Shown: positions 8,707-18,129 of the stretch, piece after piece | Layout: each line of letters begins with the position of its first letter | Position numbering within the stretch: the first letter of the stretch is position 1 | The notes under the pieces: model-generated | Told to the model about the DNA's origin: nothing | Databases searched by the model: none | What the model saw: the letters and a program-made list of their open reading frames with translations, nothing else | Assembly (NCBI RefSeq): GCF_001949145.1 | Contig: NW_019091657.1 | Coordinates: 171,922-195,907, forward strand | DNA from: Acanthaster planci | Taxonomy: Eukaryota; Echinodermata; Asteroidea; Valvatida; Acanthasteridae | Direction of reading: 5' to 3' | DNA: 23,986 bases | Translations under genes and position numbers: made by a program

Positions 8707-9165
8707 CAAGTTGGCAGATCGCCCACTCTAAGTGCAAACTAGGAGTTTTGGCGCGCGTTCGCTCAGACATGTGAGTGCGCAGGGATGTGTATCAGCAGAG
8801 AGAGCGGAATGCACGACAGCATTTGGGCAACCTTCAGTTGTCGGACGTTAAGTTTTTGGTGAATATAGACAAGAAACGAAAATCACGGGCAACGGGGTGA
8901 ACTTACTGCTGTAAGTAGCCTTTTATCTTGTTCTTTCCTTAGGCTATGAAAATTCTAGTGAAGGCCTACACATTTCCAACTTCCGGAAGTCGATCCCCCC
9001 ATCAGGCAATCGCCCACTGAGTTGTTCTACAGTCACTCCTCCCTTACAACCGGCCGCTACCACATACCACCGGCCGCTGATAGACTATTCCGGCCGCCGA
9101 TATTTTCCCAACCATTATTTCGTTGGACACCGAGCAACAAAATCACTGCCACGGCTGAGAGCGAG
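8707..9165 (+). other. probable 5' leader region of the gypsy element
   Basis: No coding frame is recognisable. GTAAGT at 8911-8916 is a good splice-donor match. Three CCGGCCG blocks lie at 9050-9098, spaced about 20-25 bp. I searched by eye for the matching right LTR after 15016 and found none, so neither LTR border nor primer-binding site is called. Confidence 0.3.
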
Positions 9166-9991
9166 TAGGCCTACAGAGGCTATTGTGAGAAAACCAACTG
9201 CTGTCAGTTGTCAATTGTTCAGCTGAACAAGAAATTAAAAGAGGAATATTTGAGGCTGAGCAGGGAAATAGAACGCCTTTCACAAACTCTCAGCAGCTAC
9301 TTTGCCAAAAGCTGCTCCAGCATTGCAGTGCAGAATGGAGACCAACGGGCCGCTCCTACAGGGTAGCTGCATCGGTTGCACGCGAATCGGCTACGCCAGG
9401 GACTGCAGTACCGAATGGAAATCAGCGGGCCGCTCCAAGGGTAGCTGCGCCGGTTGGACGCCAACCGACCGCTGCAGGGACTGCAGTGCAGAATGGAGAT
9501 CAACCAGCCGCTCCAAGGGTATTGCTAAGAGTGGAAAAAGAACGCCGGCTCGCCGATCTCAAGAAAGTGCATAATGTTCAATTCGCGCCAACACCGAAGA
9601 CCCTGCGATAGAAACAGAGCAGGGAACAGATATACAGAGTCAGCTTAAAGAAATAGCTGAACAACTAGAGATGATGAAGAAAAAGATCCAGACACGTGGG
9701 ACTAGCCGGAAGGGTTCGAATCAGAAGAACACACGCGGACCCAAGTGTTATGAATGCCAGAAGTATGGCCACATGAAACAGCAGTGCCCAAAACTGAAAA
9801 AAGCCGATGTGTCATCGACTGGTGACACCAGTTCAAAGCCGATCGAATCAAAGGAAAATCCGGGAAACTGCGACGTGCTGCGTCTGAAGGCCAAGACCCA
9901 GCAAAGACAGAGGGGACCAACACAAAATTACCTGGGAATGTTGCTGCTGCAAGGTTACATGTTGACGCCCAAGTCAACGGGGTTGAGGTAG
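9166..9991 (+). pseudogene. gag: gag-like protein: leucine-rich coil, repeats, zinc knuckle
   Basis: The first frame is open from about 9166 and holds an amphipathic run, QLNKKLKEEYLRLSREIERL, likely a coiled coil. It is cut by a TAG at 9364-9366 and resumes in the same frame. A 78-80 bp repeat (9325-9526) encodes about 26 residues per unit, with AVQNGDQ and AAPRV. This frame stops at 9608-9610. A second frame carries QSQLKEIAEQLEMMKKK and a CCHC zinc knuckle, CYECQKYGHMKQQC (CX2CX4HX4C), and ends at 9989-9991. I do not see the usual capsid domain upstream, so gag is either truncated or very diverged. The zinc knuckle normally binds the element's RNA. The next frame (protease) overlaps it by about 170 bases in the -1 direction. 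Confidence 0.7.
9325..9526 (+). repeat. about 2.6 copies of a 78-80 bp in-frame repeat in gag
   Basis: Units begin at 9325, 9405 and 9483. Each starts GCAGT, carries the GAATGGA core and CCGCTCC, and keeps the reading frame, so it repeats Ala/Pro/Gln-rich protein sequence. Confidence 0.8.
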
Positions 9992-10512
9992 TTGCTCTTG
10001 TGGATACTGGTGCCACGTTATCAATTCTATCGAAGAAAGTCTTCACAAAGTTACCTGAGGAAGCCCGGCAGAATTCAACAAGCACGAACACGAAGGTGCA
10101 ACTAGCAGACCTTGGTCTTGCTAGGGGAGGTGGATGCAACACTTCAGCTTGGTGTCGGCAAATTCGGCACAGATTTAGAGTGGCCAACATTACTAACGAT
10201 ATGTTACTAGGTTTGGATTTTCTGCGAACCATGCAGGATTGCCTGATTGGCGTTACAAATCGAAGTCTGGACTGGGGGGGGGGGAACTGGAGCTGCCCAG
10301 TGGAAAGCCGGCAGAAGTGCTGTCGTGTGATTGTTGTGGATACAGTTGTCATTGCCCCCCACACTGAGATGGTTGTAGCAAGGAACTTGGAAGACCCTGT
10401 ACCGTACAGGATAATAGGACCGAGTGATACCTTGGTGAAGAAAAACAACCCGATGCTTGCCCCCACCATAGTAAGTATAGCTTACAAAACGCTCCCTTTG
10501 AGATCGTTATAA
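9825..10512 (+). pseudogene. retropepsin-type aspartic protease region of pol
   Basis: The frame is open from about 9825. It contains VALVDTGATLSIL, the active-site D-T-G-A loop of retroviral proteases, at about 10000-10030. The flap/strand motif LLGLDFL follows at 10207-10227, at the spacing usual for gypsy proteases. An 11-G run at 10274-10284 seems to have shifted the frame: the neighbouring frame there reads more like pol sequence (ELELPSGKP), and the original frame recovers afterwards with VIAPHTEMVVARNLE. The frame stops at 10510-10512, while the next frame continues toward RT with NAPFEIVIKP. The protease would cleave the Gag-Pol polyprotein. Confidence 0.75.
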
Positions 10513-10806
10513 AGCCCACTGAGAGTTCAGTGACCTTGTATAAGGGAACTACAGCCGGGACATTCCTGATAATAGACGCAGTTGGGCCTAGAATTGACTT
10601 GTCGCAGTCCGATCTAGAAAAACCACAGGAAAGAATTAATCGCGTGAGCCATCCAAGGGAGAGGCAGGAAAAGATGGGTGAAATCCCACACTATATTTTA
10701 GAATTGTACATGACGAGTCCAGAGTATCTTCACAGGAAGGAGACTGATCAGTTAAATGAACTATTGATTGAGTACCAGGCACAGTTTGCCTCAAAGGAAG
10801 GAGACT

Positions 10807-11206
10807 TGGGCCGAACAGATCTGACGAGGCACCAGATAGAAACAGGTAACATTGCACTCATCAGACAGCCTGTGCGACGACTTCCTATTCATCAGAGAGC
10901 TGTAGCCGAAGCGGGAATTGCTTCAATGCTTAGAAGAGGTGTCATCTAGCCAGCGTCTGGACCTTGGGCCTCACCCGTTGTCCTGGTCCGTAAAAAGGAT
11001 GGAAGTGTCAGATTCTGCGTGGATTACAAGTGACTTAATGCAATCACCCAGAAGGACGCATATCCCATTCCCGCATCGATGACACAATCGACGCTCTAGC
11101 TGGATCTACTTACTCCAGTATCTTTGACCTTGCATCTGGGTACTGGCAGGTGCCCATGGCGGCAGAACATAAGCCCCAGACAGCATTTTCCATATACTAT
11201 GGTCTG
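10807..11206 (+). repeat. RT duplication, copy 1
   Basis: This 400-bp stretch matches 12244-12643 at a constant offset of 1437 bases, with about seven mismatches and no gap. Both copies share the TGA stop in the RT fingers (11031 and 12468) and the frame loss before motif A. Only this copy has the TAG at 10947; the other reads AAG. Confidence 0.95.
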
Positions 11207-11311
11207 TTCCAGTTCGAGGTGATGCCATTTGGCTTATGTAATGCGCCCTCGACTTTCGAACGCCTTATGGGGAAGGTGCCCACTGGGCTGCAATAGCAGA
11301 CTTGCCTAGTA

Positions 11312-11323
11312 TACCTAGATGAC
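11312..11323 (+). other. RT catalytic YLDD box
   Basis: In frame with flanking hydrophobic residues (LVYLDDIIVYS). This is the metal-binding motif C of reverse transcriptases. Confidence 0.9.
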
Positions 11324-11790
11324 ATCATAGTGTATAGTCGAACATACGAGGCGCATCTGCAACGCCTACGGCTTCTCCAGGATAAAGGTTGCTTGGTTGA
11401 AACTGCAACCCAAGAAATGCCACCTTTTCCAAGAGGAAGTTGCCTTCCTTAAACATGTTGTGTCGTCAGACGGTGTGAAAACAGATCCTGACAAGATTCA
11501 GCGGGTTGAAAACTGGCCGGTTCCCACCAATGTTCGTGAGGTGCGAGGGTTCCTACGCCTCGCCTCCTGTTACAGGAGATTTGTACCGAGCTTTGCTGAG
11601 CTGGCCCGACCTCTTCACCGCCTGACAGAGGCATCACCATTGGACAGAGGAATGTCAAACCGCTTTTGACAGCTTGAAGAGAAGGTTGGTTTCCTCCCCC
11701 ATCTTGGCATACCCTACAGCCACTGACATTTACACTTGACACAGACGCTAGTGACTGTGGCATAGGGGCTGTGTTGTCCCGAAAGCAAGA

Positions 11791-11844
11791 CGATGCAGAG
11801 ACCATCGCCCGAGTGTTCGTTGATGACTTTGTATGTAGACTTGG
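11791..11844 (+). repeat. 54-bp patch copied from integrase (13499-13552)
   Basis: The two stretches are identical except for one base near their right end. In integrase the sequence encodes DAETIARVFVDDFVCRFG in normal context. In RNase H it is out of place, so the copy went from integrase to RNase H. Confidence 0.9.
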
Positions 11845-12050
11845 CGATTGCCTATTCCAGTCGAGCCTTGACAAAAAGTGAGCGTAACTACTGTGTCACA
11901 AGGAAGAGCTACTTGCGGTTGTGTACTTTGTGGAGTATTACCGCCATTACCTATATGGACGAAAGTTTCTTATCCGAACAGGCCATGGGGCATTGAGATG
12001 GCTCTTTGGATTCAAGGAACGATTGGGTCAGGCTGCAAAGTGGATCCAAC

Positions 12051-12212
12051 TCCTAGCTGAATATGGGGTTAAAATTCAGCATAATCTGGGCAGGCGTCAT
12101 AGAAACGCAGACGCTATGTCAAGAAGACCGTGCAAGCCGTGCACTCGCCCAGAACCATCAGATTCAGAAAGAACGTCCCCACCAGATATTGCACCGGCAT
12201 GTCCTATTGTAG
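12051..12212 (+). repeat. RNase H tail duplication, copy 1
   Basis: 162 bp match 12657-12818 at a constant offset of 606, with about seven mismatches. Confidence 0.95.
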
Positions 12213-12243
12213 AGAAGAACCAACAATGGGAGATGAACAAATC

Positions 12244-12643
12244 TGGGCCGAACAGATCTGACGAGGCACCAGATAGAAACAGGTAACATTGCACTCATCA
12301 GACAGCCTGTGCGACGACTTCCTATTCATCAGAGAGCTGTAGCCGAAGCGGGAATTGCTTCAATGCTTAGAAGAGGTGTCATCAAGCCAGCATCTGGACC
12401 TTGGGCCTCACCCGTTGTCCTGGTCCGTAAAAAGGATAGAAGTGTCAGATTCTGCGTGGATTACAGGTGACTTAATGCAATCACCCAGAAGGACGCATAT
12501 CCCATTCCCGCATCGATGACACAATCGACGCTCTAGCTGGATCTACTTACTCCAGTATCTTTGACCTTGCATCTGGGTACTGGCAGGTGCCCATGGCGGA
12601 AGAACATAAGCCCAAGACAGCATTTTCCATATACTACGGTCTG
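12244..12643 (+). repeat. RT duplication, copy 2 (ends before motif B)
   Basis: The partner of 10807-11206. It reaches just past motif A and then jumps, after a 13-base filler, to a second copy of the RNase H tail, so it lacks motif B, YLDD, the tether and most of RNase H. Confidence 0.95.
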
Positions 12644-12656
12644 GTCTGGTCTATGG

Positions 12657-12818
12657 TCCTAGCTGAATATGGGGTTGAAATTCAGCAAAAACCGGGCAGG
12701 CATCATAGAAACGCAGACGCTATGTCAAGAAGACCGTGCAAGTCGTGCACTCGCCCAGAACCATCAGATTCAGAAAGAAAGTCCCCACCAGATATTGCAC
12801 CGGCATGTCCTATTGTAG
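12657..12818 (+). repeat. RNase H tail duplication, copy 2
   Basis: The partner of 12051-12212. It follows RT copy 2 and leads directly into the pre-integrase region, so this was probably the original junction with integrase. Confidence 0.95.
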
Positions 12819-12829
12819 GAGAGATGAAC

Positions 12830-14446
12830 GGTTTTTGCTGGCAAACCCAAGAATGACTTATCAATCCAGGAACCTTACCAAGATGGAATGTGTCGTGTAG
12901 CACAGAAAGTCGAGACCAACTGGCCACAGAGTTTCAAGAAAGCTGAGCTGAGAGGGAAGTAGCTAGCAGACGAGACGCTAGGTAAAGTTATTGGATGGTT
13001 GGAATCTGGAAAAGACAGACCTACTTGGCGCGATATTTCTGTACAAGGCGCTTGGTGAAAGACTCTCTGGGGATCTGGGACTAGTCATGCATGAGGAACA
13101 GTGTTCTACACAAGAGATTGGAGGATAACACGGGCGATACTGTCATTTTTTGTCCCATCAGAGTTGCAAGGGGAGATCCGGACAAGTTTACACAACAGCC
13201 CAACTGGAGGACATCTTGGGGTTAAGACGTTTGAAAAGCTGAATGGTCGCTTTTATTGGTATAAGATGCGGGAGACTGTAGCAGACTGGTGTCGACGGTG
13301 TTTGGCATGCGCCCAACAGGAGATGCCAAACTGTCACGCAAGGGCGAAGCTCCAAAAGCAAATCTCGGGCTTACCGATGAAGAGAGTCGGCACAGATATT
13401 ACAGGACCTTTCCCAGAGACCCAACGCCGTAACCGATATGTGCTAGTAGTTTCGGACTACTTCAAAAAGTGGTCTGAAGCCTATGCCATTCCTTCTATCG
13501 ATGCAGAGACCATCGCCCGAGTGTTCGTTGATGACTTTGTATGTAGATTTGGTGCTTCTCATCAGCTCCGCAGTGACCAAGGTCGACAATTTGAGAGTAA
13601 TCTTTTTCGTTGGATATGTAGCTTATTGGGCATAGACAAGACAAAGACCACGCCCTACCAACTGGAGAGTGACGGGCAAGTTGACAGGTTGAATAGAACT
13701 ATGTAGACAATACTGGGAACATACACAGCGGCAAATCAAAAGGATTGCGATAGATATTTTTCTACGGTGATTATGGCATATAGGGCCTGACCTCACGAGA
13801 GCACTGGACAAAGTCCAAACAGGATGGTGCTTGGTTGAGAGACCGATCTTCCAATTGACCTCATCTGTGGTTTTCAGCAGGAAGAGGCATAAGAGACCCT
13901 GGCCTATGCCAACGAACTGAGACATAAAATGGAGCACTCCCATGACACTGCAAGAAAACACTTGAAAAGATCAGCTCTCTAACAACGCCGCCATTACAAC
14001 CTCAAAGCACACCCAGAGCTGTACCGCAATGGCGACGCAGTGATGGTTCGTGTTGTCAGCAGAGAAGTGGGACTTTCTCCGAAGCAACAGCCAAAATGGA
14101 ACGGCCCTTATCTAATCAAGACGATAAGTGACGTAGTGGCCAGGATTCAGAAAAGTAGCAGACATAAGCCTAGAGTGGTACACGTAAATTTGGTCATGAC
14201 TGGACAGGGACAGTCAGTCAGATCATAGTAACACTGAACAAGTACCATCAGAACTGGACAATGTTGGGGATGAGGGAATGATCCACAATGGAGGAGCAGG
14301 CACCATGGAACACGAACCCTTGCCTACGAACATTCTGACGAAAAGACGCAAGAAACATCTGAAGCCTTGGCGACTTCTAACCTAGACATTGACGAACCAA
14401 GGCCAAAGGGACGAAAACGCAACCCCGACAGATATAGGGAATGATC
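12830..14446 (+). pseudogene. integrase of gypsy pol, with GPY motif and C-terminal tail
   Basis: A broken pre-integrase stretch (GWLESGKDRPTWRDISVQG) leads into a frame at 13101-13706. It has an HHCC zinc domain (HNSPTGGHLG, then CRRCLAC) and the core. Asp 1 is in GTDITGPF (13395-13397), Asp 2 in RSDQGRQF (13575-13577), and exactly 35 residues later comes SDGQVDRLNRT. There the expected catalytic Glu is Asp (13683-13685). TAG follows at 13704. Later pieces include KWNGPYLI, the GPY/F motif, and RVVHVNLVM (14040-14228), then a tail ending DEPRPKGRKRNPDRYRE with TGA near 14444. Integrase joins element DNA to the chromosome. Stops and the Glu-to-Asp change make this copy inactive. Confidence 0.9.
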
Positions 14447-14460
14447 ACTTTAGCACCGTC

Positions 14461-14490
14461 TTTGTGTGTGTTTCTTCCTAATCTGTGCAG
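14461..14490 (+). promoter_or_regulatory. strong 3' splice-site-like sequence after the pol stop
   Basis: A T-rich tract, a TTCCTAAT branch-point-like element and TGTGCAG lead to an AG at 14489-14490, about 45 bases after the pol stop and just before the zinc-finger ORF. A matching donor (GTAAGT) lies at 8911 in the leader. Confidence 0.45.
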
Positions 14491-14497
14491 GTTGATC

Positions 14498-15016
14498 ATG
14501 GATCGTGACTGAAGCCGCTCCCCTCAAAAAGAACTGGTGCGTAGAGTGCAACACTGGATTTAAGTCTTTGTCAGCGTACCGGAGGCATGTGGACAAACAT
14601 CACGTGCAGAGAAAGAAGTTAAGGTGCCCATACTGCGATAAGACCTTCACACGCAATCACGATCTAGATAGACATTGGGGATAAATCACCGTGAAAAGGA
14701 TCGCAGCCCACAACGATCTCCCTCGGTACCCAGGACACTAGGAAGAGACATAGATGTCTTGAGCGTCTACGCAGAACCTGTACACACAAGCATCCCTAAC
14801 CCTACGAAGCCTTGCCCTGACAAAGACCACCATTTATGTGCGGACGTCTTCAAGAGTAGGAGAGAATTCATCACTGCCAACACATTGGGACGCATCATCA
14901 CAGACCGATGGTGCATTGGAGTTCAGTCAATGGAGCGGATCACCAAAGAGCTCATGGATGGCAAAGAGGTAGTAGCCTGCATCGTGCGTGAAAAGACAGT
15001 ACTAATTCCATCGTAG
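14498..15016 (+). pseudogene. third ORF of the gypsy element: two C2H2 fingers plus unknown domain
   Basis: After an ATG at 14498 and a one-base frame problem, the protein reads KNWCVECNTGFKSLSAYRRH (finger 1, C-x2-C-x12-H-x3-H). Finger 2, CPYCDKTFTRNHDLDRHWG, follows, and its last His is recovered only after a single-base loss in the G run near 14677 (HWGINH). The continuing frame runs to 15016 with a linker and a conserved-looking C-terminal block (EFITANTLGRIITDRWCIG, then KEVVACIVREKTVLIP). It begins where pol ends, in the env position, and a splice acceptor precedes it. C2H2 fingers suggest DNA or RNA binding. I do not recognise the C-terminal domain. It may be a captured host gene segment or a chance neighbour. 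Confidence 0.6.
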
Positions 15017-15091
15017 AGGAGCATTTTTGTTAAGCCACAGTTCGTTATTTTAACCCTAGGACGAAGCACCTTGTCCAATACAACGGCCAAT

Positions 15092-15480
15092 GCAGTACCG
15101 TGTGTTAAAATTGTCCAAGATTTATTTTGTGGATAAAACGATCCCTATTCAATGTCTTTTTTCAGTTTTCTTCAGCATAAATCAGATGGAAACCTTCCTA
15201 AGAAGACTTCCCAGTATGTTTTGTGGGGGAAGTGTCCTTTTTGGGGCGTGGTCTGCAGTGGGGTGATCCCGAGGAGGCAACCTACGTCAATTGTTGACAC
15301 TAATGCAGGACGTTGTGCCAAAATTGTCTCAGATTTGTAAAACGATCCCTATTCAATGTTTTTTTCTGTTTCTTTCAAAATATATCAGAAAGAGGCTTTC
15401 CTAGAAAGACTTCTCAGTGTGTTTTGTGGGGGAAGTGTCCTTTTTGGGGGCGCGGCCTGCAGTGGGGGGCGCGGCCTGCA
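15092..15480 (+). repeat. tandem duplication with about 213-bp period
   Basis: 15092-15265 and 15304-15480 share TGCAG, an AAAATTGTC block, AAACGATCCCTATTCAATG, and a long run from TCCTA to TGGGGGAAGTGTCCTTTTTG, with scattered changes. The second copy ends in a short tandem of a 19-20 bp GCGCGGCCTGCA unit (15449-15491). It lies 75 bp after the gypsy zinc-finger ORF and may be remnant 3' LTR or UTR sequence, but no left-hand match was found. Confidence 0.7.
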
Positions 15481-15491
15481 CTGGGGGGCGC

Positions 15492-16427
15492 TGAATTCAA
15501 CAATACGGAAATACATGGGCGATACCGAAAATATACGGGAAATTCCCGCTATGCATACTTGAATCACCGTGACTCACTCATCCTGGGCCTTTATAGCACA
15601 ACAGCTGGGCCTAGACAGTGTAAATAATTCCACGTGGCCAGCCTCCCCAGACCCAGGCTCTGCCCTGTCAATCACAAGGGCTTATCCAGGACTCCAGGTC
15701 AACACATTATCTGTTTACAGTGCTGGCGCCAACCACAAGCTTCCAGACACATTGGCAAGCATCCCTGACATTGGCTTGATACATTTTCCAAAGGGAGAAG
15801 GAGTATTTTAGGGGGGAATAGGTATTGCGTGTATCATCATAAAATAGCAGTGTTTTGTGCACAAACATATGGGAATGGATATGGACCCCCCGTTTCAGTC
15901 ACTGCCAGGGCCATACCAAGATTGACACCCCTCTCAATAGTTAGGTGGGGAAAAGTTAGGAAAAGCCACGGGAGTTCGATCAGATGATGCGTGGCAGTTA
16001 GTAGAACGATCAAATCACGCGATTTCTGAGACTCTTTAGTCTTGAAAAGAGAACATTTTCTAAGATAACTGATTTATCACTTCTAATGAATAAGTTTTGC
16101 TTGATAGAGCTAATGAAGTAAGAGACAATTTTCGTTACAAAGAGTGTCAATCCTGTTCGTTTTAAAGAAAACAACAGATGATTCTAGAAGTGGTTTTTCC
16201 AGGGTTTTCCTTAAATTCAGAAGGTTTCTTTGTATAACCGTACCCTTGATAAGTGGAAAGTTTTCATGTTGTTACTAAAATTAAGGTATTCGCTTAAGGT
16301 TTCTGAAGTTGTAAGAAAATGCAGTTATGGCAACAGTGAAGTTTTTAAAGGTTTAAAAGAAAAACAGATGTGAGGACACATCCCTTCTGAAGCAGGGGAT
16401 AATGTAACAATACTGCGCCGCTTACAT
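15492..16427. other. no recognisable gene
   Basis: A plus-strand open frame at 15569-15811 has no recognisable domain. The remainder is A/T-rich. The right end should contain the 3' UTR of the minus-strand sulfotransferase, but no AATAAA on that strand is obvious nearby. Confidence 0.45.
16384..16425 (+). repeat. dispersed repeat core shared with 8661-8706
   Basis: Same blocks and order as at 8661-8706 (TGTAACAATA then CTGCGCCGCTT). It lies immediately beyond the sulfotransferase stop codon on the complementary strand. Confidence 0.35.
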
Positions 16428-17018
<591 letters not shown>

Positions 17019-17938
17019 CTTAAAGGTAAGAAACCCATGTGTACTCAGAGTCAGAAAAATACAAAGAGTCTGCACACATACATGTACTGGAATTGATCGG
17101 AATATTTAGGTTGTAAATTCTTTGATCGACATTGCATACGTCAACCAACGGGTTTCATGACGGAAAGTATTGAGAAATCTTTGTCAAAGTGCGGTTTTGA
17201 CAATCTTATAGAACATTAAGGTACAAAATACTGTAGGGGTACGAGTTTTAGCAGCCGTCCAGTTGAAGTAAAAGTAATTCATTCGTAGAGGTCATGAATA
17301 TTCAGTGGCTATTTGTTTCAGTGTACTTGCTTTTACAACTACTGGGTTCTTTTTGAAAAGTATTAAATATCGTTTGTGGAAGAGTTAGTGAAATTCTTAG
17401 GTAAAATTACTTTTGTCACTGTTAGCTGAATAATTTAGACGATAGATACATTTTCAATTGGATTTTGCGAACAATGCGGGGGTGGCACCAAACACTAGAA
17501 TAGCACGCACATAGTTTCGCGCTCTCTCGCTGCTGTCTTCTTGCTGCCTATATTAGTGACACAACAGCATCACAAATTACTTTCTCTTTTCCCGGATTTA
17601 GGGGATAAAGTCATTCGCATTTCTGCCATTGAGCTTGTCCTGCAAAGTTCATAGAAGATATTGATCTGTGTGGCTTTCAGTTTGATCTATTCTTGCGGCG
17701 CAGGGCGAGTGACATTCGCTGAGTGGTCAGAGTTTCTTTTCGAAGTTGAATGGCCTTTCTGTATGTTGACATTGCACACAGTGCTGTACTGCATTAGTCA
17801 ATGGCAGCGTAACGTAATGTACATACATTATGGGTTACGCGCGGAGCACAATTGTGCACATAGGTTGTAATTACTCTGTCCCAGTACTTAAATTGCATAC
17901 TCTTATGAGTTGTCAAGATGTTTTTGTGTGTGTGTATT
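17019..17938. other. probable intron or intergenic sequence, no exon recognised
   Basis: This lies upstream of the sulfotransferase exon on its strand. I looked for the KSGTTW-type and RNPKD-type exons expected there and saw none. Confidence 0.45.
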
Positions 17939-18063
17939 TATGACTTCAATACTAGGACAGAATGGAGCGTGCCTTGCGAATAAAAAGGAAAGATTTCTGT
18001 CGTAAGATTTATGTTCAAGTATGTACATGTGCTTGGGTTTGTAAAGGCATATCAGTCAATTTG
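17939..18063 (+). repeat. left inverted-repeat arm
   Basis: Pairs with 19787-19910. Contains GGAGCGTGCCTTGCGAATAA and AAGTATGTACATGTGCTTGG. Confidence 0.85.
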
Positions 18064-18129
18064 TTCAATATTCATCGTTAAAATATACTCTTTTGCGTTG
18101 CTCAAACGGATCTTTTATTTTTGTTGTTT

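Larger units (their letters stand above)
10513..11700 (+). pseudogene. pol: reverse transcriptase region of gypsy pol
   Basis: The connector frame (10530-10949) ends with RQPVRRLP and a TAG at 10947-10949. RT continues with SPVVLVRKKDGSVRFCVDY, then TGA (11031-11033), a frame change near 11073, motif A SSIFDLASGYWQVPM (Asp near 11126), motif B MPFGLCNAPSTFERLM (about 11220-11270), and the catalytic YLDD box at 11312-11323. The thumb and tether follow from about 11397, with KKCHLFQEEVAFL, RGFLRLASCYRRFVPSF and LARPLHRL. It copies the element RNA into DNA. Catalytic residues are present but the frame is broken at least five times, so no polymerase can be made. The 10807-11206 part recurs at 12244-12643. 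Confidence 0.9.
11720..12286 (+). pseudogene. RNase H region of gypsy pol, with an integrase-derived patch
   Basis: The N-terminal strand TLDTDASDCGIGAVLSRK (about 11732-11785) carries the first catalytic Asp. Directly after it the sequence changes to a 54-bp stretch (11791-11844) that is a near-exact copy of integrase coding sequence at 13499-13552, which replaces the expected RNase H residues. Recognisable RNase H then resumes in other frames: AYSSRALTKSERNYC, VVYFVEYYRHYLYGRKF and RTGHGALRWLFGFKE, ending with HRNADAMSRRP. RNase H normally removes the RNA strand during reverse transcription. The 12051-12212 tail recurs at 12657-12818. Confidence 0.85.
9166..15016 (+). mobile_element. Ty3/gypsy retrotransposon internal region, rearranged and dead
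   Basis: Gag, protease, RT, RNase H and integrase modules occur in Ty3/gypsy order (integrase last, with a GPY motif). An extra zinc-finger ORF follows. The coding frame is broken by many stops and shifts, by a tandem duplication with an internal deletion (10807-12818) and by a 54-bp integrase-derived patch inside RNase H. LTRs were not found, so the outer borders are only the limits of recognisable coding sequence. Confidence 0.85.

Noticed and set aside
9297-9574. Cys/Arg-rich repeat peptides on both strands over the gag repeat
   Set aside because: They are other-frame readings of the tandem repeat; the frame that links the coil to the downstream repeat protein is the coherent one.
9702-10469. 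Long minus-strand frame (255 codons)
   Set aside because: It is the antisense shadow of the gypsy gag and protease region, where both zinc knuckle and DTGA motifs read on the plus strand.
15356-15627. Overlapping plus-strand frames in the tandem repeat
   Set aside because: They come from the repeat itself and have no start context or domain.
8707-15900. Search for a flanking LTR pair around the gypsy element
   Set aside because: No shared long stretch was found by eye between the leader and the region after 15016, so LTR coordinates would be invented.
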